40,862 nucleotides of DNA, taken from assembly GCA_005777805.1 (NCBI GenBank), contig SXLG01000055.1, forward strand, positions 1-40,862, written 5' to 3'. Below, one piece after another: positions 16,742 through 24,466 of the stretch (within the stretch, counting starts at the first letter, position 1; every line of letters starts with the position of its first letter). The notes beneath the pieces are model-generated. The model saw only the letters and a list, made by a program, of their open reading frames with translations. It ran no database searches and had not been told where the DNA came from. This stretch comes from Pseudomonadota bacterium (GTDB taxonomy: Bacteria; Desulfobacterota; Binatia; UBA12015). Both the position numbers and the translations under genes were made by a program.

Positions 16742-17640
16742 CCTTCGGGTGTCTCCCGCTGCACGTCGCTACGCGCACGCAACTCGTCGAGGTAGCGGCG
16801 CAGCGCGCTCTCCCCCGCGCGGCGGCGCATTTCGGCGCGGATCTGATCCTCGACCTCCGCGAGAGGAGGGATCTCACCGGGCTCGCGTTCGAGCATGCGC
16901 ACGACCCACCACGAGCCGCCGCTCTCGACGGGATCGCTGACGTCGCCCACGGCGAGGCGCAACGCCTGCTGCGTGGGCGTTGGGCCGAGGTACTGGCGCA
17001 GCTTGGCCGCCGGCAGCAGCCCCGTGGGGATCGCGGCGATCTGCGGATCGGCGACCGCGGCATCGACCAGGGTGGCGCTCTCGCCGGCCCGCAGCCGACG
17101 CGTGGCTTCCATGGCGCGTTGGCGGGTCGCGTCGGCATTCTCCCCGGCCCGCTGGCCGATGCGATGCGTCTCGACCGCGATGCGCGCGGTGCTCGCGAAG
17201 TAGTCGCGATTCTCCTCGTAGAAGGTCTGTACCGCCGCATCATCCGGCGTGTCGGCCTCGGCGTCGGCCAGAATCGAGTCGATCAGGGCGCGCACGAGCA
17301 GCGCCCGCACGCGCCCTTCGTGCCGATCAAGGCCGAGCTCGCGGGCCCGCTGCACGAGCAGTTCCTCGTCGATCAGCCGCTCGAGGACCCGCTGGCGCTC
17401 GGGGGCGCCGAGCGGATTGCGCGAGTCGGCTGCGAGCGACCCGACCGCCCGCTCGAAGATCTCGCGGCTCAGGGGCTCGCCGTTGATCGTCGCGACCGCA
17501 TCGTCGGGCAAGAGGGCATTCGCAGCGGGGCCCGGCTCGAGGATCCCGACCATCGCGGTCGCGAGGCCGAGGGTCGCGCCGAGGCCGAGCAGCCACGGCC
17601 GCCGAGCGAGGGCAGGGGCTCCCGGCGTGGGGTTCATCAC
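16738..17640 (-). CDS. Periplasmic PpiC/SurA-type peptidyl-prolyl isomerase
   Basis: 300-residue parvulin-type folding catalyst. It has an N-terminal hydrophobic anchor or signal (about residues 13-38). A SurA-like helical segment follows, including VATINGEPLSREIFERAV and ERLIDEELLVQRARELG. A parvulin-like domain occupies about 135-255, ending in GDVSDPVESGGSWWVVRML. A helical C-terminus finishes the protein. It is first in a minus-strand operon with the HupE-like gene (4-base overlap) and the exonuclease, and may help fold the HupE-like partner's extracytoplasmic domain (inference). The start could equally be the second ATG three bases on. The 153-bp gap to the divergent cytochrome gene has a weak possible 76-bp repeat (17673/17749). 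Confidence 0.88.
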   Translation of the reverse strand: MMNPTPGAPALARRPWLLGLGATLGLATAMVGILEPGPAANALLPDDAVATINGEPLSREIFERAVGSLAADSRNPLGAPERQRVLERLIDEELLVQRARELGLDRHEGRVRALLVRALIDSILADAEADTPDDAAVQTFYEENRDYFASTARIAVETHRIGQRAGENADATRQRAMEATRRLRAGESATLVDAAVADPQIAAIPTGLLPAAKLRQYLGPTPTQQALRLAVGDVSDPVESGGSWWVVRMLEREPGEIPPLAEVEDQIRAEMRRRAGESALRRYLDELRARSDVQRETPEG

Positions 17641-17793
17641 CAGCCTTCAAACAGCCGCGGCCGCTGCTTGCCATGCTGGCGGCGGCAGACCGTGCCGCGT
17701 TTGCCTCGGGCCGCACAAGCCGGCAGAAGGGCGCCCTTAGGGCTGACGATGCTCGCCGGCAGCACCGGCAGAGCGACCAAGGGGGGACGGATC

Positions 17794-18225
17794 ATGCAGG
17801 CAAACAGGACTTTGACAGGCATCGGAGCGGGGCTGGTGCTGCTCCTGGCCCCAGGGCTGACGCGGGCCGCCGACATGACCAGCCAGCAACTGGCGGTGCA
17901 TCTCGGTCAGCAGGACTATGTCAAGTACTGCGGCTCCTGCCACGGCCCGGCGGGCGAGGGCGATGGCATCGCCTCGCGCCTCTTCAAGACCGTGCCGTCA
18001 AATCTCACCCTGCTCGCCAGGGAGAACGGTGGCAAGTTCCCGGTCAACGAGGTGCTCTCGATCGTCGCCGGCGATACCCCGATTGCCGCGCACGGCACGC
18101 GCGAGATGCCGGTCTGGTCGGAGATCATCGGACGGCCCGAAAGTGCCGGCATGGTGACCCAGCAGGCCGTCAACGGACGCATCCTGACCATCATCCGCTA
18201 CCTCGAAACGATCCAGGCGAAGTAG
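17794..18225 (+). CDS. Periplasmic mono-heme cytochrome c
   Basis: 143-residue class I cytochrome c, an electron carrier. Signal peptide is residues 1-26 (hydrophobic LTGIGAGLVLLLAPG, cleavage after TRAA). The heme-binding CGSCH is at residues 46-50, and the Met of the later EMPVW element is the likely sixth ligand. A strong ribosome site (AAGGGGGGA, 17779-17787) fixes the ATG at 17794. No oxidase or dehydrogenase partner is in the window. It is divergent from the PPIase gene and is followed 60 bases later by an HD-domain gene on the same strand. Confidence 0.92.
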   Translation: MQANRTLTGIGAGLVLLLAPGLTRAADMTSQQLAVHLGQQDYVKYCGSCHGPAGEGDGIASRLFKTVPSNLTLLARENGGKFPVNEVLSIVAGDTPIAAHGTREMPVWSEIIGRPESAGMVTQQAVNGRILTIIRYLETIQAK

Positions 18226-18285
18226 GCCCGATCACCGCGCGTGCCGGGGCAAGCGGCACGCGCGAGGCAGAGGAGCGTCGCCACG

Positions 18286-18915
18286 GTGGTCGTCGGAGAG
18301 AGATTCGCAGCGGCGCTCGGCTGGGCGACCCGCCTGCACGCCCGGCAGACGCGCAAGGGCAAGGCTGTCCCCTACGTGGCGCATTTGCTCGCGGTAGCCG
18401 CCCTCGTCCTCGAAAATGGCGGTGACGAGGACGAGGCAATTGCCGCCTTGCTCCACGATGCGCCCGAGGATCAGGGCGGTCGCCCGATCCTCGAGGAGAT
18501 CGGCCGGCGCTTCGGCCCGCGAGTGTGTTCGGTCGTCGAGGAATGCAGCGATCCGATGGTTGACGTTGCCGCCGGCGAGAGGAAGCTGCCGTGGCGCGAG
18601 CGCCGCGAGCGTACCCTGGCGCACATCCCGGCGATGTCGCGCGCCGCCCGTCTGGTCACCGCCTGCGACAAGCTCCACAACCTGCGCGATATGCTCGCCG
18701 ACCACGGTCGTCTCGGCGCCGACTCGTGGCAGCGCTTCACGCGCGGCGCGCCCGACCAGCTCTGGTTCTTCGCGAGCCTCCACGAGCGCCTGGCGGCGTG
18801 CGGCGACGACTGGCCGGTGGTGGCCCAGCTCGGATGTGCCGTCGACGAGCTGTGGGCGGTCGTCAACCCCCGAGAGCACGGCGGGGACGGCGGCGAGAGT
18901 TCCCGCCCCGGGTGA
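18286..18915 (+). CDS. HD-domain small alarmone hydrolase-like protein (MESH1/SpoT-HD type)
   Basis: 209-residue single-domain protein resembling the (p)ppGpp hydrolase domain of RelA/SpoT. Diagnostic parts are HARQTRKGKAVPYVAHLLAVA (first metal His and substrate-binding RKG), ALLHDAPEDQGG (HD plus the ED pair) and ACDKLHNLRDM (distal Asp). There is no synthetase, TGS or ACT domain, so a hydrolase-only enzyme is implied. I choose the GTG at 18286, ten bases after AGGAG at 18271-18275, over an in-frame GTG at 18241. Alarmone activity is inferred from the family. A 72-bp repeat begins at its stop codon. Confidence 0.85.
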   Translation: MVVGERFAAALGWATRLHARQTRKGKAVPYVAHLLAVAALVLENGGDEDEAIAALLHDAPEDQGGRPILEEIGRRFGPRVCSVVEECSDPMVDVAAGERKLPWRERRERTLAHIPAMSRAARLVTACDKLHNLRDMLADHGRLGADSWQRFTRGAPDQLWFFASLHERLAACGDDWPVVAQLGCAVDELWAVVNPREHGGDGGESSRPG

Positions 18916-19003
18916 CGCCGGGCGAGCGGGGGCATTTGGTGGCAAGCCTCACCGAGGGCGTCACTTGCAGGATCTGCCACCGGGTGAAGCCGGGCGCGCG
19001 GGT
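18908..19003. repeat. Imperfect direct repeat, offset 72 bp, spanning the HD-gene stop codon
   Basis: Two copies of a CCGGGTGA block followed by GCCGGGCGnGCGGG start at 18908 and 18980. In the first copy the TGA is the real stop codon of the HD gene. The second copy abuts the 3' end of the convergent rimO gene. The repeat therefore fills the whole intergenic gap. Confidence 0.75.
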
Positions 19004-20364
19004 CAATCCCAGGAGGGTGGGGCGTCGCGGGTGCCGTCGGGAGCGAGCAGGTCGGCGACGAGATCGTAGTCGGTGGCGTGCGTGACCACGGCGCGGCGCA
19101 ATTCACCAGGCAGGCCCGTGCCGTTGGCGAGCACGACCTTGCCATCGACGTCGGGCGCCTGTCCCCACCAGCGGCCATCGAGCAGGGCCTCGTGTTCATC
19201 GCTCGGGCCCTCGACCAGGACCTCGATCTCCTGACCAACGAGCGTGCGCTGGCGCTGGCGGCTGATGCGTCGCTGCGCCGTCATCAGGCGGCTCGCACGG
19301 CCGCGAGCGATGCGAGCGGGCACGAGGTCGGTCATCGCAAAGGCCGCGGTCCCTTCCTCGTGCGAGTAGACGAACGTCCCGACATGGTCGAAAGCGGCCG
19401 CGCGGACGAGGGCGAGCAGCTCATCGAAATCAGCCTCTGTCTCGCCGGGGTGTCCGACCAGAAAAGTCGTGCGGAAGACGAGGCTGGGGATCCGCGTGCG
19501 CAGACGCTCGACCAGATCGTGGATGCGGCGCCCGCCATGGCCACGCCGCATCCGGCGCAGCATCGCATCGCTCGCGTGCTGGAGCGGCATGTCGACGTAA
19601 GGCAGGACCACCGGGTGGCCGGCGAGCAGCTCGACCAGTCCGGGCGAGAGGCTCTCGGGGTAGAGGTAGTGCAGCCTGAGCCAGCGCAGGCCGGGCACCT
19701 CGGCGAGGCTCGCCACCAGGCTGTCCAGCGCGGGCCGCTCCGGCAGATCGCGCCCCCAGGCGATGGTGTCCTGACTGACCAAGCAGATTTCGACGACGCC
19801 CTGCGCGACCAGCGCTTCGACTTCCCGTACGACGTCGGCGAGCGGTCGCGAGCGCTGGAGCCCACGAATTCCCGGGATGGCGCAGAAGCTGCACCGGCGA
19901 TTACAGCCCTCGGCGATCTTGACCCACGCGCTGTGGCCGCGCTGCGTGAGCCGGCGCGGGTCGCTGGCACTCACGATCCAGTTCGCGGGGTCACCGACCA
20001 GAATCCGTCCGGCCCGCTCGTCGAGCACCTCGCGCAGGCGCAGCATATCGCTCGAACCGAGGAAGTGATCGACCTCGGGCATCTCGACCGCGAGCTCGTT
20101 CACGTAGCGCTGGGCGAGACAGCCGGCGACGACGAGCTTGTCGCAGGCGCCTTCGTCCTTGAAGCGCGCCATCTCGAGGATCGTGTCGATCGATTCCTGA
20201 CGCGCCGGGCCGATGAAGCCGCAGGTATTGATCACGATCGTCTCGGCACGGGCCGGGTCGTCGACGAGTTCCCAGCCGGCGCCATCGCTGACGCCCAGCA
20301 TGACTTCGGTATCGACGCGGTTCTTGGCGCAGCCGAGCGAGACGAAGTGGATCGTGCGAGTCAT
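19003..20364 (-). CDS. rimO: Ribosomal protein S12 methylthiotransferase RimO
   Basis: 453-residue radical-SAM enzyme that adds a methylthio group to the conserved Asp of ribosomal protein S12. The auxiliary iron-sulfur cluster Cys residues are Cys12 (SLGCAKN), Cys48 (NTCGFI) and Cys82 (VVAGCLAQRY). The radical-SAM CNRRCSFC motif supplies Cys154, Cys158 and Cys161. A TRAM domain closes the C-terminus. MTRTIHFVSLGCAKN is typical RimO rather than MiaB, and the ATG at 20364 gives the usual short N-terminus. The frame is open further upstream, but that part has no family similarity. Confidence 0.95.
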   Translation of the reverse strand: MTRTIHFVSLGCAKNRVDTEVMLGVSDGAGWELVDDPARAETIVINTCGFIGPARQESIDTILEMARFKDEGACDKLVVAGCLAQRYVNELAVEMPEVDHFLGSSDMLRLREVLDERAGRILVGDPANWIVSASDPRRLTQRGHSAWVKIAEGCNRRCSFCAIPGIRGLQRSRPLADVVREVEALVAQGVVEICLVSQDTIAWGRDLPERPALDSLVASLAEVPGLRWLRLHYLYPESLSPGLVELLAGHPVVLPYVDMPLQHASDAMLRRMRRGHGGRRIHDLVERLRTRIPSLVFRTTFLVGHPGETEADFDELLALVRAAAFDHVGTFVYSHEEGTAAFAMTDLVPARIARGRASRLMTAQRRISRQRQRTLVGQEIEVLVEGPSDEHEALLDGRWWGQAPDVDGKVVLANGTGLPGELRRAVVTHATDYDLVADLLAPDGTRDAPPSWD

Positions 20365-20833
20365 GGCGGTGCGTCCATGCGGTAGCGGCCCGCGACTCGG
20401 CCCGCCACGCGTCGACCGTCCCGCCGGCGACCCTGCGGCGTGGCGTGCCGCGCTTGCCATAGCGGTCCGTGGCGACCCGCCACGCGAACGGGCGCGGCAC
20501 AGGACGCGCTCCCGTCGGCAGGGCGTCCGGCGGTCAGGACCCGAATCTCCGTGGGGCAGGTTCTCTCGACGAGCTGGACGACCCCTCTCGGAACCGCGCT
20601 TCACCTGTCCACGCCAGCCAGGCCCGGGCGCTGCGCCGTTCCAGCAGCGGATGCTCCGCCGACGAATGTTTTGGCCCCCGCACCACTCTCCCGCTCACGC
20701 GGCAGAGTGTTCCGCGACTGGAGAGCAGGCGGGCATCGCCTGATCGTCCCGCACCATCCTTTCGCTCACGCGGTAGAGCGTTCAGCCCGGCCACCGTTTT
20801 TGCCCAGACGGCGGCCATGATAGCGCCGCCGCC
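20365..20833. repeat. 469-bp divergent intergenic region with a 71-bp direct repeat (20677-20786)
   Basis: No credible gene lies between rimO and the HIBADH-like gene. Two well-conserved copies start at 20677 and 20748, each opening CCCGCACCA, continuing CGCTCACGCGG and ending AGnGTTCnGC; about 30 of the first 39 positions agree. The second copy ends about 50 bases before the next start codon. Promoters for both genes must lie here but are not clear. Confidence 0.8.
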
Positions 20834-21757
20834 GTGGCAGATGCGGACGTGACGCGGAAACCCGACCCTCAGGATCTCGGCTTCGTCGGTCTCGGCAATA
20901 TCGGTGGCGCGCTTGCCGCTAATCTTGTCAGCGACGGACATCGGCTGGTGGTGCACGACCGCGACGGCGCGCGCGAGGGTGCACTGGTCGATGCCGGGGC
21001 GCGCGCCGCCCACGATGTGGCAGCCCTCGCGGCGGCGACCGACGTGACCTTTCTCTCGCTGCCAGGGCCGGCGATCATGGAGGAGGTTGCGTCGCGCTGG
21101 CTCGAGGGCGCGCGCGAAGGAGCGGTGCTGGTCGATCTCACGACCAACGCCCCGGACGTGGTGCGCCGGGTGGGTGCCGCGTTGGCCCGCCGTGGCTGCG
21201 CTCTGGTGGAGGCTCCGCTCACGGGTGGGGCGCCGGGCGCACGGGGACGGATGCTGGTCTTCATCGTGGGCGGCGAGCCCGCCGCCGTGCAGCGCGTTCG
21301 GCCCCTCCTCGAGACGCTGGGGCGTGCGTTTTTTCACATGGGGCCACTGGGCACAGGCAACACCGCCAAGCTCGTCAACTCACTCTTCGCGTTTGCCACG
21401 ACATGGGTTTCGCTCGAGGGCCTCGCCATCTGCACCCGTGCCGGCATTGATGTTCGCACCATGGTGGAGATGGTGCGGGCCGGCGGCGGCGGCAACATGT
21501 TCATCACCCACATGGTCGAGGGCCTCAATCAGCGCGGCGCTCCGGTGCAGTTCGCGCTCGATCTGGCGGCCAAGGACGCCGGCCTGCTGGTCGATCTCGC
21601 CCGCGAGCTGGGGGTACCCACGCCGGTTGCGGCCGAGGTCGCGCAGGCGCTGGTGGTGGCCCGTGCGCTCGGTTTCGGCGCGCGGGATTTCACCGATCTC
21701 GCCTCGGTCATGGAGGCGCTGGCCGGGGTCGAGTTGCGGATCCGGCCACCGGCCTGA
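20834..21757 (+). CDS. NAD(P)-dependent beta-hydroxyacid dehydrogenase (HIBADH/GlxR family)
   Basis: 307-residue member of the 3-hydroxyisobutyrate/tartronate-semialdehyde/6-phosphogluconate dehydrogenase-like family. The nucleotide-binding motif GFVGLGNIGG lies near residues 16-25. The substrate loop appears as APLTGGAPGARGRMLVFIVGG and the catalytic Lys179 lies in GNTAKLVNS. It probably oxidises a beta-hydroxy acid or reduces a semialdehyde; the exact substrate cannot be told. The start is GTG at 20834, with GTG at 20849 a possible alternative. Its stop-codon region is the first copy of a 72-bp repeat. Confidence 0.88.
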   Translation: MADADVTRKPDPQDLGFVGLGNIGGALAANLVSDGHRLVVHDRDGAREGALVDAGARAAHDVAALAAATDVTFLSLPGPAIMEEVASRWLEGAREGAVLVDLTTNAPDVVRRVGAALARRGCALVEAPLTGGAPGARGRMLVFIVGGEPAAVQRVRPLLETLGRAFFHMGPLGTGNTAKLVNSLFAFATTWVSLEGLAICTRAGIDVRTMVEMVRAGGGGNMFITHMVEGLNQRGAPVQFALDLAAKDAGLLVDLARELGVPTPVAAEVAQALVVARALGFGARDFTDLASVMEALAGVELRIRPPA

Positions 21758-21853
21758 GGCCGTGCCCCGCAGTCATCGCGCCTGATCTCTGGGGCAACGA
21801 GACGTCACTCGGACAGGCCGCCGGCCATACCCCGTGCCCCGCAGTCATCGCGG
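21744..21853. repeat. 72-bp direct repeat beginning in the 3' end of the dehydrogenase gene
   Basis: A GGCCnCCGGCC block runs into CGTGCCCCGCAGTCATCGCG. It occurs at 21744-21780 and again at 21816-21852, an exact offset of 72. The final stretch of 19-20 bases is identical. The first copy contains the last codons and TGA stop of the HIBADH-like gene; the second lies 67 bases before the next gene. Confidence 0.85.
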
Positions 21854-21919
21854 CTCTTCGGCACGGTCGTCGAAGGACGCGGCCTCGCATGGGCCAGCGA
21901 CCGCCGCTAGGTTGCGCGC

Positions 21920-23029
21920 GTGTACCGCCCGTCTGCGTTCGTGGTCGAGGATCAGCAGGCCCTCGAGAGCTTGATCCGCGAGGTCTCGCTCGGGATATTG
22001 TCTATGACGGCGGCGAAAGATCCCATGACGGCGACCTTGCCCTTCGCTCTGCGCCGAGGGGAAGCCGGTGGCCCGCCGACCCTCCAGGGCCACCTCGCCC
22101 GCGCCAACCCGATGGTCGCGCTGTGTGAGCCGGGCGCGCGAGCGAGTGTCACCTTCCTCGGACCGCAAGCCTACGTCTCGCCTCGCTGGTATCGAAGTCC
22201 GCAGCCGGCCGTCCCGACCTGGAACTACATCGCGGTCGAGGTCACGGGTTCGATCGGGCGGCGATTGGGGCCAGCCGATACTTTGGGTGTACTCGACACC
22301 CTGACCCGAGAGCACGAGCAGCGGGTGGGTTCGGACTGGACGCCGGCCGAACTCGGGGCGGGCCCGCTCCTGAGCCGTCTCCTTGATGCCATCGTGGCGT
22401 TCGAGGTGGTGATCGAACGCATCGAGGGAAAGTGGAAACTCGGCCAGAACCGCCCGGCGCAGGAGAGGGCGTCGGTGGTCGCAGCGCTGGAGCGCCTCGA
22501 CGAGCCGGGTGGCCGCACTCTGGCGGCGGAAATGAGGCGAGAGCTTGCCGCGGACCATGCGCGGACGGGGGTTATGGCGGGCGGACTTCCGGACCGAGCT
22601 CTCACGATCTCGATGGCCGACAGAGACGAGGAAGTCGCGGAATGCTTTGAGGTCATGCGCGGCCTGCGCGAGCATCTTGCCTCGCCGCAGGAGCTGGCCG
22701 CGCGTGTCGCCGACCAGTCCCGTCGCGGCAACTATCGGATCATCCGAGCGCGTCGCGCCGGCCGGGTCGTCGGATGCGCGGGTTTCCGCCGGCTCGACAC
22801 CCTCTTCGCCGGGCGCATGATCTACGTCGACGACCTCGCGACGCTCGAAGGCGAACGTTCACAGGGGGTGGGGCGGGCACTGCTGCAAGCGCTCGTGGGG
22901 CTGGCGCGCAGCGAGGGCCGGACGTCGATCCATCTCGATTCCGGTGTGCAGCGCCACGCCGCGCATCGCTTCTATCTGCGCGAGGGCTTCGAGATCCGCT
23001 CGCATCATTTCGTTCTGCCGCTTGACTGA
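21920..23029 (+). CDS. Fusion: PaiB-type FMN-binding domain + GNAT acetyltransferase
   Basis: 369-residue two-domain protein. Residues 1-200 match the PaiB family of FMN-binding split-barrel proteins: MYRPSAFVVEDQQALESLI at the start, GHLARANPMVAL, YVSPRWY and VPTWNYIAVEV, then GKWKLGQNRP. Residues 225-369 form a GNAT domain with VVGCAGFRRLDTLF, an acetyl-CoA loop seen as RSQGVGRALLQALVGLA, and the closing HRFYLREGFEIRSHHFVLPL. In Bacillus subtilis PaiA (polyamine acetyltransferase) and PaiB are separate neighbours, so the fusion suggests a linked function in amine acetylation or its control (inference). Start is GTG at 21920. Confidence 0.88.
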   Translation: MYRPSAFVVEDQQALESLIREVSLGILSMTAAKDPMTATLPFALRRGEAGGPPTLQGHLARANPMVALCEPGARASVTFLGPQAYVSPRWYRSPQPAVPTWNYIAVEVTGSIGRRLGPADTLGVLDTLTREHEQRVGSDWTPAELGAGPLLSRLLDAIVAFEVVIERIEGKWKLGQNRPAQERASVVAALERLDEPGGRTLAAEMRRELAADHARTGVMAGGLPDRALTISMADRDEEVAECFEVMRGLREHLASPQELAARVADQSRRGNYRIIRARRAGRVVGCAGFRRLDTLFAGRMIYVDDLATLEGERSQGVGRALLQALVGLARSEGRTSIHLDSGVQRHAAHRFYLREGFEIRSHHFVLPLD

Positions 23030-23063
23030 GCGCCACCGAGGCCCCCGGCCTGCCGCGCCACCC

Positions 23064-23152
23064 GCGTGCGGGCTTTCATATGCGGGGACTCAGCCGTGCC
23101 ACCGACGCCACTGCGGCGCTCAGGCGGCGTCGCCTCGCGTGCGGGCTTTCAT
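23064..23152. repeat. 73-bp direct repeat overlapping the 3' end of the MaoC gene
   Basis: An identical 16-base GCGTGCGGGCTTTCAT starts at 23064 and 23137. The second copy is inside the last codons of the convergent MaoC gene (encoding MKART on the minus strand); the first is intergenic. Confidence 0.7.
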
Positions 23153-23584
23153 CAGGGCGTTGCGCCGGGCCCGGCAGACGATCTCGCCGTGCTGGTTGGT
23201 GCCGGTGTGCTCGAAGAGCACGATGCCCGTATCCGGCCGCGAGCGCGAGCGCCGCGTCTCCAGCACCGTGGTGCACGAGGTGATCGTGTCGCCGACGAAC
23301 ACGGGTTTGGGGAACTCGATCTTCTCGAAGCCGAGGTTGCCGATGGTCGTGCCGAGCGTGGTGTCGCCGACCGAAAGCCCCACCACCAGCGATACCGTGA
23401 ACATGCTATTGACGAGGATCCGGCCGAACTCGGTCGTCGCCGCGAACTCGGCATCGAGGTGGAGCGGCTGCGGATTCATGGTGAGGGTGGTGATCAGCAG
23501 GTTGTCGGTCTCGGTCACCGTACGGCTCGGCTCGTGGGTGAAGGTCAAGCCGACCACCAGGTCCTCGAAGACCTTGCCGGCCAT
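23120..23584 (-). CDS. MaoC-like hydratase/dehydratase
   Basis: 154-residue single hot-dog-fold protein of the MaoC group (enoyl-CoA or mesaconyl-CoA hydratase type). The hydratase element appears as TMNPQPLHLDAEFA, with Asn/His in place of the usual Asp/Asn-x4-His arrangement. FPKPVFVGDTI and a C-terminal HGEIVCRARRNALM strand are also typical. It probably hydrates a branched or unsaturated acyl-CoA. The ATG at 23584 overlaps the stop of the upstream reductase gene by one base (TGATG), indicating coupled translation. The last codons lie within a duplicated 73-bp repeat. Confidence 0.88.
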   Translation of the reverse strand: MAGKVFEDLVVGLTFTHEPSRTVTETDNLLITTLTMNPQPLHLDAEFAATTEFGRILVNSMFTVSLVVGLSVGDTTLGTTIGNLGFEKIEFPKPVFVGDTITSCTTVLETRRSRSRPDTGIVLFEHTGTNQHGEIVCRARRNALMKARTRGDAA

Positions 23585-24081
23585 CAGCGCGGTTCTTCCG
23601 TATCGGTGGTCTCTCGCAAGCGGATCAGGGGAATCTGCCGAGGGCAGGTCGCCTGGTAAGTTTGGTAGTACGGGCGATCGACGATCATCTGCGCCCAGAC
23701 CCACGCGTGCTCGGCGCCTTCCAGAACCTCGGGCACCGTCCACCAGATGCGCTCCCGCTCCTGCACGCGCACGCTCGGGTTGGCGGCGCGATCACGCAGG
23801 TTCTGGAACCATGCCGGGTGCCTGGGCGAGCCAGCAAACGAGGCCGCGACGATGCGGTGTCCCGCCTCGTCGCGCCAGTAGGGCAGGGCCACCTTGTGCT
23901 CGCCGCCGCTCCGTCGTCCGATCGTGCGCAGCAGCAGGTGCTTCATCCGTGCGGCGACCCAGATTGCCTCGTCGTTGCTGGCCTCCATCGCCGCGACGTG
24001 GAGCCGCGAGATCTCCGGGATCGAGTCGATCGGCGGTGTCTCGAAGGTGTCGCACCCTTGGTCCTCGCGGGTTTTCGCCAT
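23584..24081 (-). CDS. F420H2-dependent nitroreductase/quinone reductase (Ddn family)
   Basis: 165-residue split-barrel protein of the deazaflavin-dependent nitroreductase family. Aligned by eye to Mycobacterium tuberculosis Ddn it keeps the order LLRTIGRRSG, ALPYWRDEAGHRIVAASFAG, WFQNLRD...NPSVRVQ and YYQTYQ...IPLIRL. Ddn proteins use reduced coenzyme F420, so the organism may make F420, although no biosynthesis gene is in the window. It precedes and overlaps the MaoC gene, suggesting a small acyl-CoA or lipid-related unit. The ATG at 24081 gives the only clear start. Confidence 0.85.
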   Translation of the reverse strand: MAKTREDQGCDTFETPPIDSIPEISRLHVAAMEASNDEAIWVAARMKHLLLRTIGRRSGGEHKVALPYWRDEAGHRIVAASFAGSPRHPAWFQNLRDRAANPSVRVQERERIWWTVPEVLEGAEHAWVWAQMIVDRPYYQTYQATCPRQIPLIRLRETTDTEEPR

Positions 24082-24134
24082 GACGCGACCCTATGCCAGC
24101 CCGGCCGCTCTCCGCCAAGCGGAGCGCCGCTCCA

Positions 24135-24466
24135 GCGGGCAGCCCCGTTGCCGCGGCCCGCGGACTTTCAGCGACCAACGGCGTCGAGTCCGAGGTGGCA
24201 GGTGTGCGGGCGTGTCCGTTGCCGCGACCCGGGGCCTCAGCTCAGCGACCAGCAGCGTCGACTCCGAGGTGGCGGGAATGCGGGCGTGTCCGTTGCCGCG
24301 GCCCGCGGACTCAGCTCAGCGACCAGCAGCGTCGACTCCGAGGTGGCGGGAATGCGGGCGTGTCCGTTGCCGCGGCCCGGGGCCTTTCAGCGATCAGCGG
24401 CGTCGAACTCGAGGTGGCGGGCGTGCGGCGTGGCCGTTGCCGCGGCCTGCGGACTCAGCGACCATG
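24135..24466. repeat. Five-copy tandem array, period 70-74 bp, running into a start codon
   Basis: The CCGTTGCCGCG core recurs at 24145, 24216, 24290, 24364 and 24434 (offsets 71, 74, 74 and 70). Each core follows a GCGGGCGTG-like block and is followed by CAGCGACCAnCnGCGTCGA and CCGAGGTGGCGGG. The two middle copies are nearly identical. In the last copy the CAGCGACCA block becomes CAGCGACCATGGCG, whose ATG starts the DUF482 gene. The array fills most of the gap between divergent genes; no other gene is seen there. Confidence 0.93.

Noticed and set aside
24135-24466. Repetitive protein encoded by the repeat array
   Set aside because: Unit lengths (70, 71 and 74) are not multiples of three, so the peptide frame changes between copies.
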